In this document: piece after piece, positions 1 to 9,687 of the stretch
How positions within the stretch are numbered: the first letter of the stretch is position 1
Layout of the letters: each line of letters opens with the position of its first letter
Source of the DNA: Fredinandcohnia quinoae
GTDB taxonomy: Bacteria > Bacillota > Bacilli > Bacillales > Bacillaceae_L
Direction: 5' to 3'
Assembly (NCBI RefSeq): GCF_022427965.1
Contig: NZ_JAKTTI010000006.1
Coordinates: 1-64,000 of the forward strand
DNA: 64,000 nucleotides
The notes under the pieces: model-generated
What the model was told of the DNA's origin: nothing
Databases searched by the model: none
Seen by the model: the letters and a program-made list of their open reading frames with translations, nothing else
Program-made: the position numbers and the translations under genes

Positions 1-151
<151 letters not shown>

Positions 152-410
152 CTTTATAAACTTCAGATTTCTTCGTCAGTTTTCGCAACCTCACATCCTC
201 ATGCACCTTAAGTGCACTCCGGTGTTCGATCACTCAACTTCCTCGAACTCTTCGTTTCTAAATCTTTTTTATTGATGCTTGAAGCTCAATAAAAATGTTA
301 TCTTGATTAAACGTTGACGCTTGTATTGTGTTCAGTTTTCAAAGAACTTTGTTTAGTCACTTCTCTGAAGCAACTATATTAGTATAGCATTTTTTCTTTT
401 TTCTTGTCAA
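152..410 (-). promoter_or_regulatory. rRNA operon promoter and leader
   Basis: On the minus strand a perfect -35 TTGACA (405-410) is followed after 18 bases by TATACT (381-386). This is a strong sigma-A promoter for the 16S gene. The 152-380 stretch is the transcribed leader and holds no gene. It contains an AAAGAAC string near 345 that resembles the SinR half sites elsewhere but lacks the paired inverted half and is taken as chance. Confidence 0.85.
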
Positions 411-572
411 TAACTTTTTTGAAAGAAGAAGTTTATTAAATTCTTTTAATAGTTATCGTTTTAATACCAGTCATAACTTATCGCGATGACTTAAACTATA
501 ATACCAGCCTATGAATATCTTTTCAACCATTTACAGTAGGTAAATCATGGTAATTCACTTTCCTCTATCTAT

Positions 573-604
573 AAAAAAAGACTCATCCATTATAGGACGA
601 ATCT
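573..604 (-). terminator. Terminator of the gcv operon
   Basis: On the minus strand the stem AGATTCGTCC / GGATGAGTCT closes a six-base loop and runs into seven Ts, just past the gcvPB stop. It separates gcv transcription from the rRNA promoter. Bases 411-572 show no gene. Confidence 0.88.
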
Positions 605-621
605 CTTCTATAATTATGTTA

Positions 622-2079
622 TTACTTTTGAAAGCGAAGAACTGGTTTTCTTGCTGCCATTGTTTCATCAAGGCGCTTCACAACAGTTGTGTGTGGTGCT
701 TCTTGAACAATCTCTGGATTCTCCTCTGCTTCTTTCGCAATTTGGATCATTGCTTCAATGAAAGAATCTAATGTTTCTTTTGATTCTGTTTCAGTTGGTT
801 CAATCATGATACATTCTTCCACATTTAATGGGAAATAGATTGTTGGTGGATGATAGCCAAAATCTAATAATCGTTTCGCGATATCTAATGTACGTACGCC
901 GAGTTTCTTTTGACGCTTACCAGATAGTACAAATTCATGCTTACAATGTCTATCAAACGGCAAATCATAGAATGGTGCCAAACGACGCATCATATAGTTT
1001 GCATTTAGTACAGCATATTCTGTTACAGCTTTTAATCCATCTGGTCCCATTGAACGAATATACGTATATGCACGCACATTAATTCCAAAGTTTCCGTAAT
1101 AAGGTTTAACCCTACCAATTGATTGTGGTCGGTTATAATCAAAGCGGTACCCTTTCTCCGTATTAACAAGAACAGGTTTTGGTAGGAATGGAATTAAGTC
1201 AGCCTTCACCCCGACTGGGCCTGAACCCGGTCCACCACCACCATGTGGGCCGGTGAAAGTTTTATGAAGGTTAAGATGGACAACATCAAAACCCATATCT
1301 CCTGGTCGAGCTTTGCTTAAAACTGCGTTTAAATTTGCACCATCATAATAAACCTTACCGCCAGCTTCATGTATGATCTTTGTCATTTCTAGAATGTTTT
1401 CTTCAAATAAACCAAGTGTATTTGGATTTGTTAACATTAATGCAGCTGTATCTGGTCCAACAACACGTCTTAGATCATTAAGATCAACAAGTCCATCTTC
1501 ACCTGATTTCACTGTAATTGTATCAAAGCCTGCTACAGTTGCAGATGCAGGGTTCGTACCATGGGCCGAGTCTGGAACTATAACCTTCGTACGAGCCGTA
1601 TCATGATTAGCTTCATGGTAAGCACGGATCATCATAAGCCCAGTCCATTCACCATGAGCACCAGCTGCAGGTTGCAATGTAACCTCATCCATACCTGTAA
1701 TTTCTTTTAAATGTTCCTGTAAATCGTACATTAATTCAAGAGCACCTTGCACAGTTTCTTCATCTTGTAATGGATGAATATGCGCAAAACCATTATAGCG
1801 TGCCACATTTTCATTAATCTTAGGGTTATATTTCATTGTACAAGAGCCAAGTGGGTAAAATCCTGAGTCCACACCATGATTACGGTTTGATAATGCAGTA
1901 TAATGGCGCATAATGTCCAATTCAGAAACCTCAGGGAGCCCTGGTTCTTCCACACGAATATACTCCGTCGGGATAACCTCATTGATATCAAATTCAGGAA
2001 CATCTAATTCTGGCAAGCTATAACCAATTCGACCTGGTTTTGATAGTTCAAAAATTAATGGTTGATCTTGCTTATTCAT
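622..2079 (-). CDS. gcvPB: Glycine dehydrogenase (decarboxylating) subunit 2
   Basis: This is the C-terminal half of the split P-protein of the glycine cleavage system, a PLP enzyme that decarboxylates glycine and passes the aminomethyl group to H-protein lipoate. The PLP-lysine context [14 protein letters not shown] is intact and the length (485 residues) is normal for the split form. The start at 2079 was chosen because GGGGG lies six bases upstream; an in-frame ATG at 2085 sits on that Shine-Dalgarno (SD) site. It overlaps the gcvPA stop, which suggests translational coupling. The H-protein gene is not in the window. Confidence 0.97.
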   Translation of the reverse strand: MNKQDQPLIFELSKPGRIGYSLPELDVPEFDINEVIPTEYIRVEEPGLPEVSELDIMRHYTALSNRNHGVDSGFYPLGSCTMKYNPKINENVARYNGFAHIHPLQDEETVQGALELMYDLQEHLKEITGMDEVTLQPAAGAHGEWTGLMMIRAYHEANHDTARTKVIVPDSAHGTNPASATVAGFDTITVKSGEDGLVDLNDLRRVVGPDTAALMLTNPNTLGLFEENILEMTKIIHEAGGKVYYDGANLNAVLSKARPGDMGFDVVHLNLHKTFTGPHGGGGPGSGPVGVKADLIPFLPKPVLVNTEKGYRFDYNRPQSIGRVKPYYGNFGINVRAYTYIRSMGPDGLKAVTEYAVLNANYMMRRLAPFYDLPFDRHCKHEFVLSGKRQKKLGVRTLDIAKRLLDFGYHPPTIYFPLNVEECIMIEPTETESKETLDSFIEAMIQIAKEAEENPEIVQEAPHTTVVKRLDETMAARKPVLRFQK

Positions 2080-3418
2080 TGCCATCCCCCAATTCTTTTA
2101 CAAGTGTGTCAATTTCATCTTTTGTACGAAGCTCTGTTACAGCAACTAACATATGCCCTTCTAATTCAGGGTAATCACGTCCTAAGTCATACCCACCAAT
2201 TATCCCTTTTTCACCAAGCTTGGCATTCGCATCTTTAACTGATTTGCCAACCTTAACTACAAATTCATTAAAGAAAGGTCCTTCATAGACAACTTCAAAT
2301 CCATTAACAGTAAATTGATTTTTTGCATAATGAGCTTTTTGGATATTCATTGTAGCAATTTCTTTTACACCTTTTTTGCCTAGTGCTGTCATAGCAACCG
2401 AAGCGGCTAATGCATTTAATGCTTGGTTTGAACAAATATTAGATGTAGCTTTATCTCGACGGATATGCTGTTCGCGTGCTTGAAGTGTTAAAACAAAACC
2501 GCGTTTTCCATCTTCATCAACTGTTTGACCAACTAAGCGACCTGGAACCTTACGCATTAATTTTGTTGAGACAGCAAAGAATCCACAGTGTGGTCCGCCA
2601 AATGCTGCTGGAATACCGAATGGCTGTGCATCACCAACTACTATATCAGCTCCTAATTTGCCCGGAGGGGTTAATGCACCTAAAGCTAATGGGTTGCTTG
2701 ATACGACAAACAAGCTTTTTCCTGTATGAGCAACTTCCTCTATTTCCTTAAGAGGTTCGATCTGACCAAAAAAGTTTGGATATTGAACTACAACACATGC
2801 TACATTTTCATCCATTAATGAGGTTAGCGCATCAACATCTGTTACACCATTTTTAGTAGGAACCTCTACCACTTCAATATATTGACCTTTTGCATATGTT
2901 TCTAAAACCGCTCGAGATTCAGGGTGAACTGAGCTCGAAACAAGCACCTTTTTGTTTCTTGTATGACCAGTAGCAAGCATTGCTGCTTCAGCTAATGCTG
3001 TACCGCCATCATACATCGAGGAGTTTGCAACTTCCATTCCTGTTAGTTCGCAAATCATTGTCTGGAATTCGAAAATCGCTTGTAATTCACCTTGTGAAAT
3101 CTCTGGTTGATAAGGTGTATAAGCTGTGTAGAATTCCGAACGTGAAATCACATGGTCTACTATCACCGGCATGTAATGATCATAAACTCCAGCACCTAAA
3201 AAAGATGCATAGCTTTTTAGATCAGCATTTTTTGCAGCCATTCTTGAGAGTTCCTTCATTAATTCTGATTCCGACTTCGCTTTTTTAATTGCGAGTTCGC
3301 CCTTATATCGAACACTCTCAGGAATATCATTAAATAGCTCGTCAACTGAAGAAACTCCAATCGCCTGAAGCATTTCATTTTTATCTTGTTCCGTCATTGG
3401 CAAATAGCGATGTTTCAT
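2072..3418 (-). CDS. gcvPA: Glycine dehydrogenase (decarboxylating) subunit 1
   Basis: N-terminal half of the two-subunit P-protein, 448 residues, partner of gcvPB in a cytoplasmic heterotetramer. The N terminus ([13 protein letters not shown]) and the conserved [19 protein letters not shown] stretch are typical of Firmicute GcvPA. A GGGG SD lies before the ATG. It follows gcvT by 34 bases and overlaps gcvPB by 8 bases, so the three genes form one operon under the glycine riboswitch. Confidence 0.97.
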   Translation of the reverse strand: MKHRYLPMTEQDKNEMLQAIGVSSVDELFNDIPESVRYKGELAIKKAKSESELMKELSRMAAKNADLKSYASFLGAGVYDHYMPVIVDHVISRSEFYTAYTPYQPEISQGELQAIFEFQTMICELTGMEVANSSMYDGGTALAEAAMLATGHTRNKKVLVSSSVHPESRAVLETYAKGQYIEVVEVPTKNGVTDVDALTSLMDENVACVVVQYPNFFGQIEPLKEIEEVAHTGKSLFVVSSNPLALGALTPPGKLGADIVVGDAQPFGIPAAFGGPHCGFFAVSTKLMRKVPGRLVGQTVDEDGKRGFVLTLQAREQHIRRDKATSNICSNQALNALAASVAMTALGKKGVKEIATMNIQKAHYAKNQFTVNGFEVVYEGPFFNEFVVKVGKSVKDANAKLGEKGIIGGYDLGRDYPELEGHMLVAVTELRTKDEIDTLVKELGDGNE

Positions 3419-3452
3419 GAATGTACCCCTTCCCTATTCATCTATCATTTTA

Positions 3453-4553
3453 TTATTTTGAACGTTTGTAAAAAGGTGTTGCAACGATTATTGCTTTTAA
3501 TCGTTTTTTACGAATTTGAACTTCTACTTCCTTACCAAGAACAGCAAATTCGGTATTAATAAGACCCAATCCGATATTCTTCTTTAATGTTGGAGACTGA
3601 GTACCTGTAGTTACCTCTCCTATTTGTTCATCACCAACAAAAATTTCATAGCCATGGCGTGGAATTCCTTTATCAATCATTTCAATTCCAACAAGCTTTC
3701 TAGGAGCGCCTTCTTCTTTTTGCTTTTTCAATATTTCTTTTCCGTAAAAGTCTGCTTCCTTATTTGGGCGAACTGCAAACCCAATTCCTGCTTCAATCGG
3801 TGTAATATCCTTTGAAAGCTCTTGACCATATAAAGCAAGATTTGCTTCAAAACGCAATGTGTCTCTTGCCCCTAATCCACAAGGTAAAATATTGTCCTGT
3901 CCTGCATCTAAAAGCGCATTCCAAAGAGTTACAACATCATTCGCATCACAATAAATTTCAAAGCCGTCTTCACCTGTATAACCAGTTCTAGAAACAAGGG
4001 CTTTTTTACCGCTAATTTCGACACCATCGATAAATTTAAATACTTTAATTTCGGTTAAGTCTGTACTTGTTAGTTTTTGTAAAATTGATTGTGCTGCTGG
4101 CCCTTGAATGGCCAGCTGTCCAAGTTCATTTGAGATATTAACAACTTCAACATCACCAATTAAATGTTGATTTAGCCATTCATAATCCTTCTCAGTGTTC
4201 GACGCATTTACAACTAATAAATAATGGTCATCTGATTTCTTATAAATAAGAAGGTCATCAATCGTACCACCATCTTCATAGCACATTGCCGTATATTGAC
4301 ACCCACCGTCCTTTACGAGGGATACATCATTAGTCATTAACTTTTGTAAATAAGCTAAGCTATCCTTTCCTTTTACATCGATTTCTCCCATATGGGATAC
4401 ATCAAAAAGTCCAGCTTTTGCACGGACTGCTTCATGTTCATCTTTAATACTGGAAAATTGAACAGGTAAGTCCCAACCGCCAAAATCAATTGTTTTGGCC
4501 CCAAGGTTTTTATACACTTCAAATAAAGGTGTTCGTTTTAATTCAGACAACAT
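3453..4553 (-). CDS. gcvT: Aminomethyltransferase (glycine cleavage T-protein)
   Basis: The T-protein transfers the aminomethyl carbon from H-protein to tetrahydrofolate, releasing ammonia and giving 5,10-methylene-THF. The 366-residue protein begins [14 protein letters not shown] and has the family signatures [11 protein letters not shown] and [14 protein letters not shown]. An AAAGGAGG SD stands seven bases before the ATG. It is the first gene of the gcv operon, immediately behind the riboswitch and its terminator. Confidence 0.97.
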   Translation of the reverse strand: MLSELKRTPLFEVYKNLGAKTIDFGGWDLPVQFSSIKDEHEAVRAKAGLFDVSHMGEIDVKGKDSLAYLQKLMTNDVSLVKDGGCQYTAMCYEDGGTIDDLLIYKKSDDHYLLVVNASNTEKDYEWLNQHLIGDVEVVNISNELGQLAIQGPAAQSILQKLTSTDLTEIKVFKFIDGVEISGKKALVSRTGYTGEDGFEIYCDANDVVTLWNALLDAGQDNILPCGLGARDTLRFEANLALYGQELSKDITPIEAGIGFAVRPNKEADFYGKEILKKQKEEGAPRKLVGIEMIDKGIPRHGYEIFVGDEQIGEVTTGTQSPTLKKNIGLGLINTEFAVLGKEVEVQIRKKRLKAIIVATPFYKRSK

Positions 4554-4610
4554 GTTTCCTCCTTTGATCTGTGTAGCTTATTTTTGTTGTTAAAATATTC
4601 TGACTCCATA

Positions 4611-4649
4611 AAAAAAGACAGATAACTCCACTATGTGAAGTCTCTGTCC
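4611..4649 (-). terminator. Riboswitch expression-platform terminator
   Basis: On the minus strand GACAGAGACTTCAC pairs with the complementary TGGAGTTATCTGTC across a short loop and is followed by seven Ts, between the glycine aptamers and gcvT. A competing pair (ACCTTATTT near 4670 with AAATAAGGT near 4695) could act as the alternative fold. As in B. subtilis gcvT, glycine binding would be expected to allow read-through. Confidence 0.85.
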
Positions 4650-4699
4650 TTGCACCTGAAAGTTTACCTTATTTGAAATTTTACAACATTAAAAATAAG

Positions 4700-4876
4700 G
4701 TTTGCCCCTTTGGTGGCCTATTAATCGGCTCTCTCCAGAGTCGCGTCAAACAAGAGTCTTTTTGCCTGAGAGATTCACAATATCTTGCTTGCTCCTTCGG
4801 CGCTACATCGTGGTTGTTCAAAAACTCGGGATAATCCTCGTAATTAAACAAACTTTATGTAGTCTCTCCCCTTGCC
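4700..4876 (-). promoter_or_regulatory. Tandem glycine riboswitch (two aptamers)
   Basis: Read on the minus strand, the region has two copies of the glycine aptamer signature. The first has GGGGAGAGACTAC, GCCGAAGGAGCAAG and TCTCAGGCAAAAAGACTC; the second has ACTCTGGAGAGAGCC and CACCAAAGGGGCAAACC. The joined pair, its place upstream of gcvT and the following terminator fit the gcvT class. A TATAAT at about 4890 on the minus strand may be the -10 box. Bases 4880-5070 hold no gene. Confidence 0.95.
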
Positions 4877-5073
4877 ATCATTCGCAAATTATATTTTTCA
4901 TAATCCTGGTAATACTAACGAAATACCTAGAAAAAATTAATTCTTGAAACTATCTTCATCCTACCATTATCGAGCATTTTCGGCAATATAATATTTTCTT
5001 AATAATTATTATTTTTCCGAACGAAATGTTCGTGTTTTTTAGATTAGATTGTATGAGAAGGGACTGTATATAT

Positions 5074-6768
5074 ATGAAGGTCGATTTTGAATTTGATCAG
5101 TCATGGCAAGGTGACTTTTTAAAACGAATTGATGAAGACGGTCCTTGGGCTAATTGGGAGCTTTATAAACTCGCTTATAGGGTAGAAGAACACCAAACCA
5201 TTCCTGATTTCGAAGGCCTACAGGCTCCCAAGCATTTACCACAATTAACCCCGCTCCCTCATCAATTGGAAGTAGCGAAGCAAGTAATTGAGAAAATGAA
5301 TGGTAAAGCTATTCTCGCAGACGAAGTAGGACTTGGAAAAACAATAGAAGCCGGATTAATTTTAAAGGAATATATGATTCGCAGACTTGTAAAAAAGGTA
5401 TTGATTTTAGTACCTGCTTCCCTCGTTTCTCAATGGGCAATGGAATTAAATCAAAAATTTTATATCCCGGCAGTTCAGCAAAAGAAAAGCTATATGTGGG
5501 AGCAGTATGATGTTGTTGTATCCTCAATAGATACTGCAAAGCGTAGTCCACATCGTGAGATTGTCTATAAACAAGATTATGATTTAATCATTATCGATGA
5601 AGCACACAAACTTAAAAACAATAAAACAAAAAACTATGAATTTGTACAAAATTTAAAAAAGAAGTTTTGCTTATTATTAACTGCCACACCTATTCAAAAC
5701 CGGATTGAAGAGATTTTTAATCTTGTTTCATTATTAAAGCCAGGGCACTTAGGAAACCAGGCCTATTTTGAAAAATATTACGGGAAGAAAAATCGAACGA
5801 TCCAAGATGATCAACACTTGAAGGATTTAGTCAACAAGGTGATGATTAGAAATCGACGTGATGACACTGGTATTGAATGGACAAAGCGGCATGTAGAAAC
5901 GATTCCAATCGACTTTTCAACTACAGAACGGGCTTTATATGATGCGATTACTGCCTATCGTTCTAGTTTTTCACCATTTGCTTCAAGTATGTTCTCAATT
6001 ATGACGTTACAACGTGAAGCTTGTAGTAGTCGTGAGGCTGTCTATTATACCCTTAAAAAGATGTTAGAAAAAAAGAATGATGATGGTGCTCAAGTCCCAC
6101 AAGATCTCATTATGGGGCTAATGCAAAAAGTTGAACAAGTTAATCAAAATTCAAAGGCTAAAAAGGCACTTGAAATTATAAAGAAAATTAATGATAAAGT
6201 AATTATTTTTACGGAATATCGTGCAACCCAAATGTATTTGCAATGGTATCTACAGCAGAATGGAATATCTTCGGTTCCTTTTAGAGGTGGATTTAAACGT
6301 GGCAAAAAAGATTGGATGAAGGAATTATTTAAAGGTCGGCATCAAGTACTCATAGCGACAGAAGCTGGTGGTGAAGGGATTAACCTACAGTTTTGCAATC
6401 ATATTATTAATTATGACCTCCCTTGGAACCCAATGAGGCTTGAACAACGAATCGGTCGTATTCATCGTCTTGGGCAAGAGAAAGATGTTCACATCTATAA
6501 TTTTGCTACAAAGGACACCGTTGAGGAGCATATACTTAAACTCTTATATGAAAAAATAAATTTATTTGAGCGTGTAGTTGGGCAACTTGATGAAATTCTG
6601 ACAAGACTTGAGATAGGTAATATCGAGGATCATATTCAGGATATTTTATTACGTTCCAAGAGTGATGGTGAAATGAAAATAAAAATGGAAAACCTAACAT
6701 CAATTATCAGCTATGCCGAAGAAAATCTAAAAGGTGATGAAAAACATGCAGCAACAGGAAATCAATGA
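5074..6768 (+). CDS. yqhH: SNF2-family DEAD/DEAH helicase YqhH
   Basis: A 564-residue Swi2/Snf2 ATPase (RapA-like). Visible motifs are the Walker A LADEVGLGKT (about residue 80), DEAH box IIIDEAHKL (about 170), LTATPIQN and the C-terminal arginine-finger motif QRIGRIHRLGQ. The start at 5074 matches the family N terminus (MKVDFEFDQSW) with AGAAGGG upstream; the longer frame from 5026 lacks support. It is translationally coupled to yqhG. The specific role of YqhH is not established; a nucleic-acid translocase is likely. Confidence 0.93.
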   Translation: MKVDFEFDQSWQGDFLKRIDEDGPWANWELYKLAYRVEEHQTIPDFEGLQAPKHLPQLTPLPHQLEVAKQVIEKMNGKAILADEVGLGKTIEAGLILKEYMIRRLVKKVLILVPASLVSQWAMELNQKFYIPAVQQKKSYMWEQYDVVVSSIDTAKRSPHREIVYKQDYDLIIIDEAHKLKNNKTKNYEFVQNLKKKFCLLLTATPIQNRIEEIFNLVSLLKPGHLGNQAYFEKYYGKKNRTIQDDQHLKDLVNKVMIRNRRDDTGIEWTKRHVETIPIDFSTTERALYDAITAYRSSFSPFASSMFSIMTLQREACSSREAVYYTLKKMLEKKNDDGAQVPQDLIMGLMQKVEQVNQNSKAKKALEIIKKINDKVIIFTEYRATQMYLQWYLQQNGISSVPFRGGFKRGKKDWMKELFKGRHQVLIATEAGGEGINLQFCNHIINYDLPWNPMRLEQRIGRIHRLGQEKDVHIYNFATKDTVEEHILKLLYEKINLFERVVGQLDEILTRLEIGNIEDHIQDILLRSKSDGEMKIKMENLTSIISYAEENLKGDEKHAATGNQ

Positions 6769-7537
6769 TTTTTTAGAGAAGTATTTTATATCAAATCAAT
6801 GTGAAATACTTGAGAAATATCCTGGATATATGACTGTTCAACTTACCGTTGAAATCGATAAACTACTCATGAATCGTCCTTTTTATTGGACATATCTCGA
6901 AAAAACCAACGGAGTGCCAAACCCTATGAAGTTAACATTAATCACAAACCAGGAGCAAACATCCGATGATATAAAAGGAGACTTTATCCATTTTGGCGCC
7001 CCCCGATTACATCAAATATTTGAATCAACCAAAAAGCTTGCCAGTTATATACGTTTATATCAACAAACAAACTCCTTGCAAGTTAATACTGCATTATATC
7101 CATGGCTAGGGTTGAATATAAAGGTGTCATATAAATGTGATCGAAAAAGGGATTTATTACTATCATTAGGTTTGCAATTAGTGAATGGTATGATCATCGA
7201 GGGATTCCAAAATAAAATCGAGAAACTTCAATTGACACCAAAAATACCTGATTTAACCTATACGATGTCATCCCTCGTAAAACCGCAGAGTGGTGTGAAT
7301 CGTTTACAACAATATATAAGAGGATTCATTGAGTCCGAGGATCATTCATGGGCCGATGAAGCAATAAACCGTTGGAATGAAGATCTTGCTTTACTAGATT
7401 CATTTTATGAGGAAGTTGAAGAAAAGCCTGAAAGCCATGAAATTGAAAAAGAAGCACTCCGGGAGCAATATGAACCAAAGGTTATTGTTGAAGTAATAAA
7501 TGGGGGTTTATTTTATCTTTGCCAAAACGCTATCTAG
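6746..7537 (+). CDS. yqhG: Conserved protein YqhG
   Basis: 263 residues, starting MQQQEINDFLEKYF as in YqhG of Bacillus. The start at 6746 has AAAGGTG eight bases upstream and overlaps the yqhH end by 23 bases. No catalytic motif was recognised. The pairing with yqhH and its position before sinI match B. subtilis and mark the conserved left edge of the island. Function unknown. Confidence 0.9.
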   Translation: MQQQEINDFLEKYFISNQCEILEKYPGYMTVQLTVEIDKLLMNRPFYWTYLEKTNGVPNPMKLTLITNQEQTSDDIKGDFIHFGAPRLHQIFESTKKLASYIRLYQQTNSLQVNTALYPWLGLNIKVSYKCDRKRDLLLSLGLQLVNGMIIEGFQNKIEKLQLTPKIPDLTYTMSSLVKPQSGVNRLQQYIRGFIESEDHSWADEAINRWNEDLALLDSFYEEVEEKPESHEIEKEALREQYEPKVIVEVINGGLFYLCQNAI

Positions 7538-7538
7538 G

Positions 7539-7572
7539 AGAGTCTATCCTTATTAGGATAGGCTCTTATTTT
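7539..7572 (+). terminator. Terminator after yqhG
   Basis: AGAGTCTATCCT pairs with AGGATAGGCTCT around a short loop and is followed by TTATTTT. It ends the yqhH-yqhG transcript. Confidence 0.85.
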
Positions 7573-7904
7573 GTGGGGGTAAAACTAAAAAAATCGTTCG
7601 ACAAATCTCGTTGAAATATTTGGAAAAACCTCAAAAATCCACACTAAATCATTTATACTGGTTGACCATATTCATCAAATAGTAGACGTTTCGCATGTGA
7701 ACCATACCAACTTCCTTTGTTATTCTACAAATTACAAGAAAAAAGAACTTTCTTCTTTAGTATTTACTGTTGATAATTATAATTATTAAAATATTTAGAC
7801 ATCGACAATCTTCTACAGTTTGCTAAACTTTTATCATTTATACTTCTATATGTAATACAAAGGTTCTAATTATAGATAGACTAACGCATTAATGACAATC
7901 AATT
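7573..7904 (+). other. AT-rich intergenic region upstream of the c-di-GMP riboswitch
   Basis: No coding sequence is evident on either strand. The promoter of the sinI transcript should lie here. TTGCTA near 7820 and the TATA-rich stretch near 7840-7850 are possible elements but are not convincing. An isolated GTTCTAA half site occurs at 7863. Confidence 0.5.
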
Positions 7905-7997
7905 CAATTGTATAAAGGCAAACCTCTTGAAAAAAAGGGACGCAAAGTCACAGGTCTAAGGTTGGGTTATTCCAACTATGGTGGCTGGACTGCCAAT
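7905..7997 (+). promoter_or_regulatory. Cyclic di-GMP-I (GEMM-I) riboswitch upstream of sinI
   Basis: The segment aligns with the Vc2-type aptamer. It has AGGCAAACC, a stem capped by a GAAA tetraloop, the conserved GGGACGCAAAG, then TCTAAGG and CTATGG in the arrangement of the 11-nt tetraloop receptor, and the closing strand TGGCTGGACTGCC. The ATG of the SinI-like gene is 33 bases beyond the aptamer with a GGGAGG SD between. No terminator hairpin follows, so control would more likely be translational. Whether c-di-GMP turns it on or off cannot be read directly. Confidence 0.85.
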
Positions 7998-8030
7998 AAT
8001 ACTGTTGTATAATTGGGAGGGTTAAAAGAG

Positions 8031-8162
8031 ATGAATCAAGCTAATACAAAACTCGATGATGAATGGGTCGATCTAATCTTAGAAGCGCTGGATATGGGAT
8101 TAAGTGTTGAAGATATTAAGGCGTTCTTTATTAAAAATAAAGATGGATATACTTTTACATAG
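8031..8162 (+). CDS. sinI: SinI-like anti-repressor (copy 1)
   Basis: 43 residues. The SinI core LDDEWVDLILEAL, followed by a second helix (GLSVEDIKAFF), matches the helix that inserts into the SinR dimerisation region. GGGAGG lies 10 bases before the ATG. It precedes sinR on the same strand, as in B. subtilis. By homology it sequesters SinR and derepresses matrix genes. Unusually, it is preceded by a c-di-GMP-I aptamer. Confidence 0.93.
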   Translation: MNQANTKLDDEWVDLILEALDMGLSVEDIKAFFIKNKDGYTFT

Positions 8163-8230
8163 AGCTTTACTACATATTTTAAGCAATCCACTATTTTTTT
8201 TAATAAAATCGTTCGTCATACAAAACAAAT

Positions 8231-8261
8231 CCTTCAAATTATGTTATAATCGATTTGAAGG
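8231..8261. promoter_or_regulatory. 9-bp inverted repeat spanning the sinR -10 region
   Basis: CCTTCAAAT (8231-8239) and ATTTGAAGG (8253-8261) are perfect inverted arms. Between them lies TATAAT (8245-8250), a likely -10, and the 3' arm merges with the sinR SD (GGAAGGTG). It could be an operator for an unknown protein or an RNA hairpin that masks the SD. It does not match the SinR operator. Confidence 0.6.
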
Positions 8262-8273
8262 AAGGTGACATTT

Positions 8274-8603
8274 ATGATTGGTCAACGAATCAAAGCATAT
8301 CGAATGCAAAAGAAACTATCTTTATCTGAACTAGCTGACAGAGCAGGGGTTGCAAAATCATATCTTAGCTCAATAGAGCGCAATCTCCAATCAAATCCTT
8401 CTATTCAATTTTTAGAAAAAATATCTTCCGTTCTCGGGGTTTCTGTTAATACATTACTCCATGAAGAAGATCATGAAAACCAAATAGAAGAACTTGATTC
8501 TGATTGGACACAGCTTGTCCATGAAGCGATGAAATCCGGCGTATCAAAACAAGAATTCAAAGAGTTTTTGGAGTTTAATAGGTGGAAGCTGCAAAATAAA
8601 TAA
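8274..8603 (+). CDS. sinR: SinR-type master regulator of biofilm genes (copy 1)
   Basis: 109 residues, close to B. subtilis SinR throughout. There is an N-terminal XRE helix-turn-helix (MIGQRIKAYR, SLSELADRAGVAKSYLSSIE) and a C-terminal SinI-like dimerisation helix pair (LDSDWTQLVHEAM, GVSKQEFKEFL). ATG 8274 is preferred over GTG 8265 because GGAAGGTG lies seven bases before it. It probably represses the eps and lasso promoters through the 16-bp boxes listed below. It is the syntenic sinR, next to yqhG. Confidence 0.95.
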   Translation: MIGQRIKAYRMQKKLSLSELADRAGVAKSYLSSIERNLQSNPSIQFLEKISSVLGVSVNTLLHEEDHENQIEELDSDWTQLVHEAMKSGVSKQEFKEFLEFNRWKLQNK

Positions 8604-8608
8604 GCATT

Positions 8609-8648
8609 CAAGACGATGAATTCTTTTCATCATCTTGGGTGTTTTTTA
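8609..8648 (+). terminator. Terminator after sinR
   Basis: CAAGACGATGA pairs with TCATCATCTTG and is followed by GGGTGTTTTTT. It separates the plus-strand sinIR unit from the convergent lasso operon. Confidence 0.85.
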
Positions 8649-8661
8649 ATACTACCAAACA

Positions 8662-9141
8662 CTAAACCGGAAAATTAGAATCCTCTTTCTTATATACGTT
8701 AGTAATACCAGTTAAAAATCGCTGTATTTTTGAACCGTCGTTTTTGTAATAATGTTTATGGATGATGAACCAAATAACAATAATACCAACCGCGTCCTTA
8801 ATTAAATCAATGATGGAAAAGGATCTGAACGGAACGTAAATCTGATGTACTTCATCTAAAATTCCATATAATAAAGCAATGATAAAAGCTACCATTTCTT
8901 TCACAGAATTCAACCTTCCATAAGTAAGGAATGCCATGATCAGCAAGAAGTACAAAATTGCAAATTGAAATAAATGTCCAATTTCAAATACTACACCTAA
9001 AATCACAAAAATAGGTATACCTATTTGTAAGTGTATACCTTCTAATGAATTTGGGTTAAAATAACTCGATTGAATCCAGATAATCAGCATATAAAAAAAT
9101 GGTAAAGCCCTAATACATAAGCGAATTATCGGTAATAACAT
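8662..9141 (-). CDS. VanZ-like membrane protein
   Basis: 159 residues with about four hydrophobic segments and the VanZ signature DEVHQIYVPFRSFSIIDLI near residue 100. VanZ-family proteins are small membrane proteins; some confer low-level glycopeptide resistance. It is the last gene of the lasso operon, 37 bases after the B2 protease gene. It could be an immunity or envelope-adaptation factor, but this is inference from position. No lasso pathway role is established for this family. Confidence 0.8.
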   Translation of the reverse strand: MLLPIIRLCIRALPFFYMLIIWIQSSYFNPNSLEGIHLQIGIPIFVILGVVFEIGHLFQFAILYFLLIMAFLTYGRLNSVKEMVAFIIALLYGILDEVHQIYVPFRSFSIIDLIKDAVGIIVIWFIIHKHYYKNDGSKIQRFLTGITNVYKKEDSNFPV

Positions 9142-9178
9142 TTTCAGCCTACTTTCTGATCCAATATCTTATATATTT

Positions 9179-9664
9179 TTATACCATTTTATCGTATCTT
9201 TCATGTTCTTTACGATTAACCTTTTTTGCGAAGATACTAACTACGGTAAATTTCTCCATTCCTTCAGCCCCAGATATATAAATTGGGCCACTACGTAACC
9301 ATGCATGTGCAATCATTTTTCCATTCTCGTCTCTTGCAGTGCCCAAATAGAGCGTACTTTCAATTTTTCTTCTTCTCAACATCTTCATCCCTGCTATTGC
9401 TTTAACAAGACATTGACTCTCCCAAAATGTGTAACGACTCATTACATGAATAGCAGTTGACACTTTTCTTATTTGTTTTTTATCTAGGTCAATCAAGCTA
9501 TATGGAGTTTCTTCCATATGTGTCCCAAGGGCAGGTGCTAGCTTAGAAAATGGTATTAACTTTAAGATGCGAGCCCAGCCAAGTAACAGAAAAGCCTCAA
9601 TGAATAAAAGCTTTGTGTCGAAACTTAATTTTAAAAAACTAATTATTTTCTTTACTATATTCAT
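9179..9664 (-). CDS. Lasso peptide leader peptidase (B2, transglutaminase-like)
   Basis: 161 residues of the lasso biosynthesis B2 family, which removes the leader peptide. The candidate nucleophile is the Cys in FWESQCLVKAIAGM (about residue 80) and the His lies in IAHAWLRSG, the usual Cys-His arrangement. It works with the separate PqqD-like B1 protein encoded at 12482-12781. This is the only protease gene in the locus, so it would have to process both precursors. Confidence 0.92.
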   Translation of the reverse strand: MNIVKKIISFLKLSFDTKLLFIEAFLLLGWARILKLIPFSKLAPALGTHMEETPYSLIDLDKKQIRKVSTAIHVMSRYTFWESQCLVKAIAGMKMLRRRKIESTLYLGTARDENGKMIAHAWLRSGPIYISGAEGMEKFTVVSIFAKKVNRKEHERYDKMV

Positions 9665-9687
9665 AATAGTCCTCTCTTGGAATCTAT

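Noticed and set aside
339-355. AAAGAAC string in the rRNA leader resembling a SinR half site
   Set aside because: Lacks the inverted second half in 7-2-7 spacing and lies in the transcribed rRNA leader, where similar sequence is common in Bacillus.
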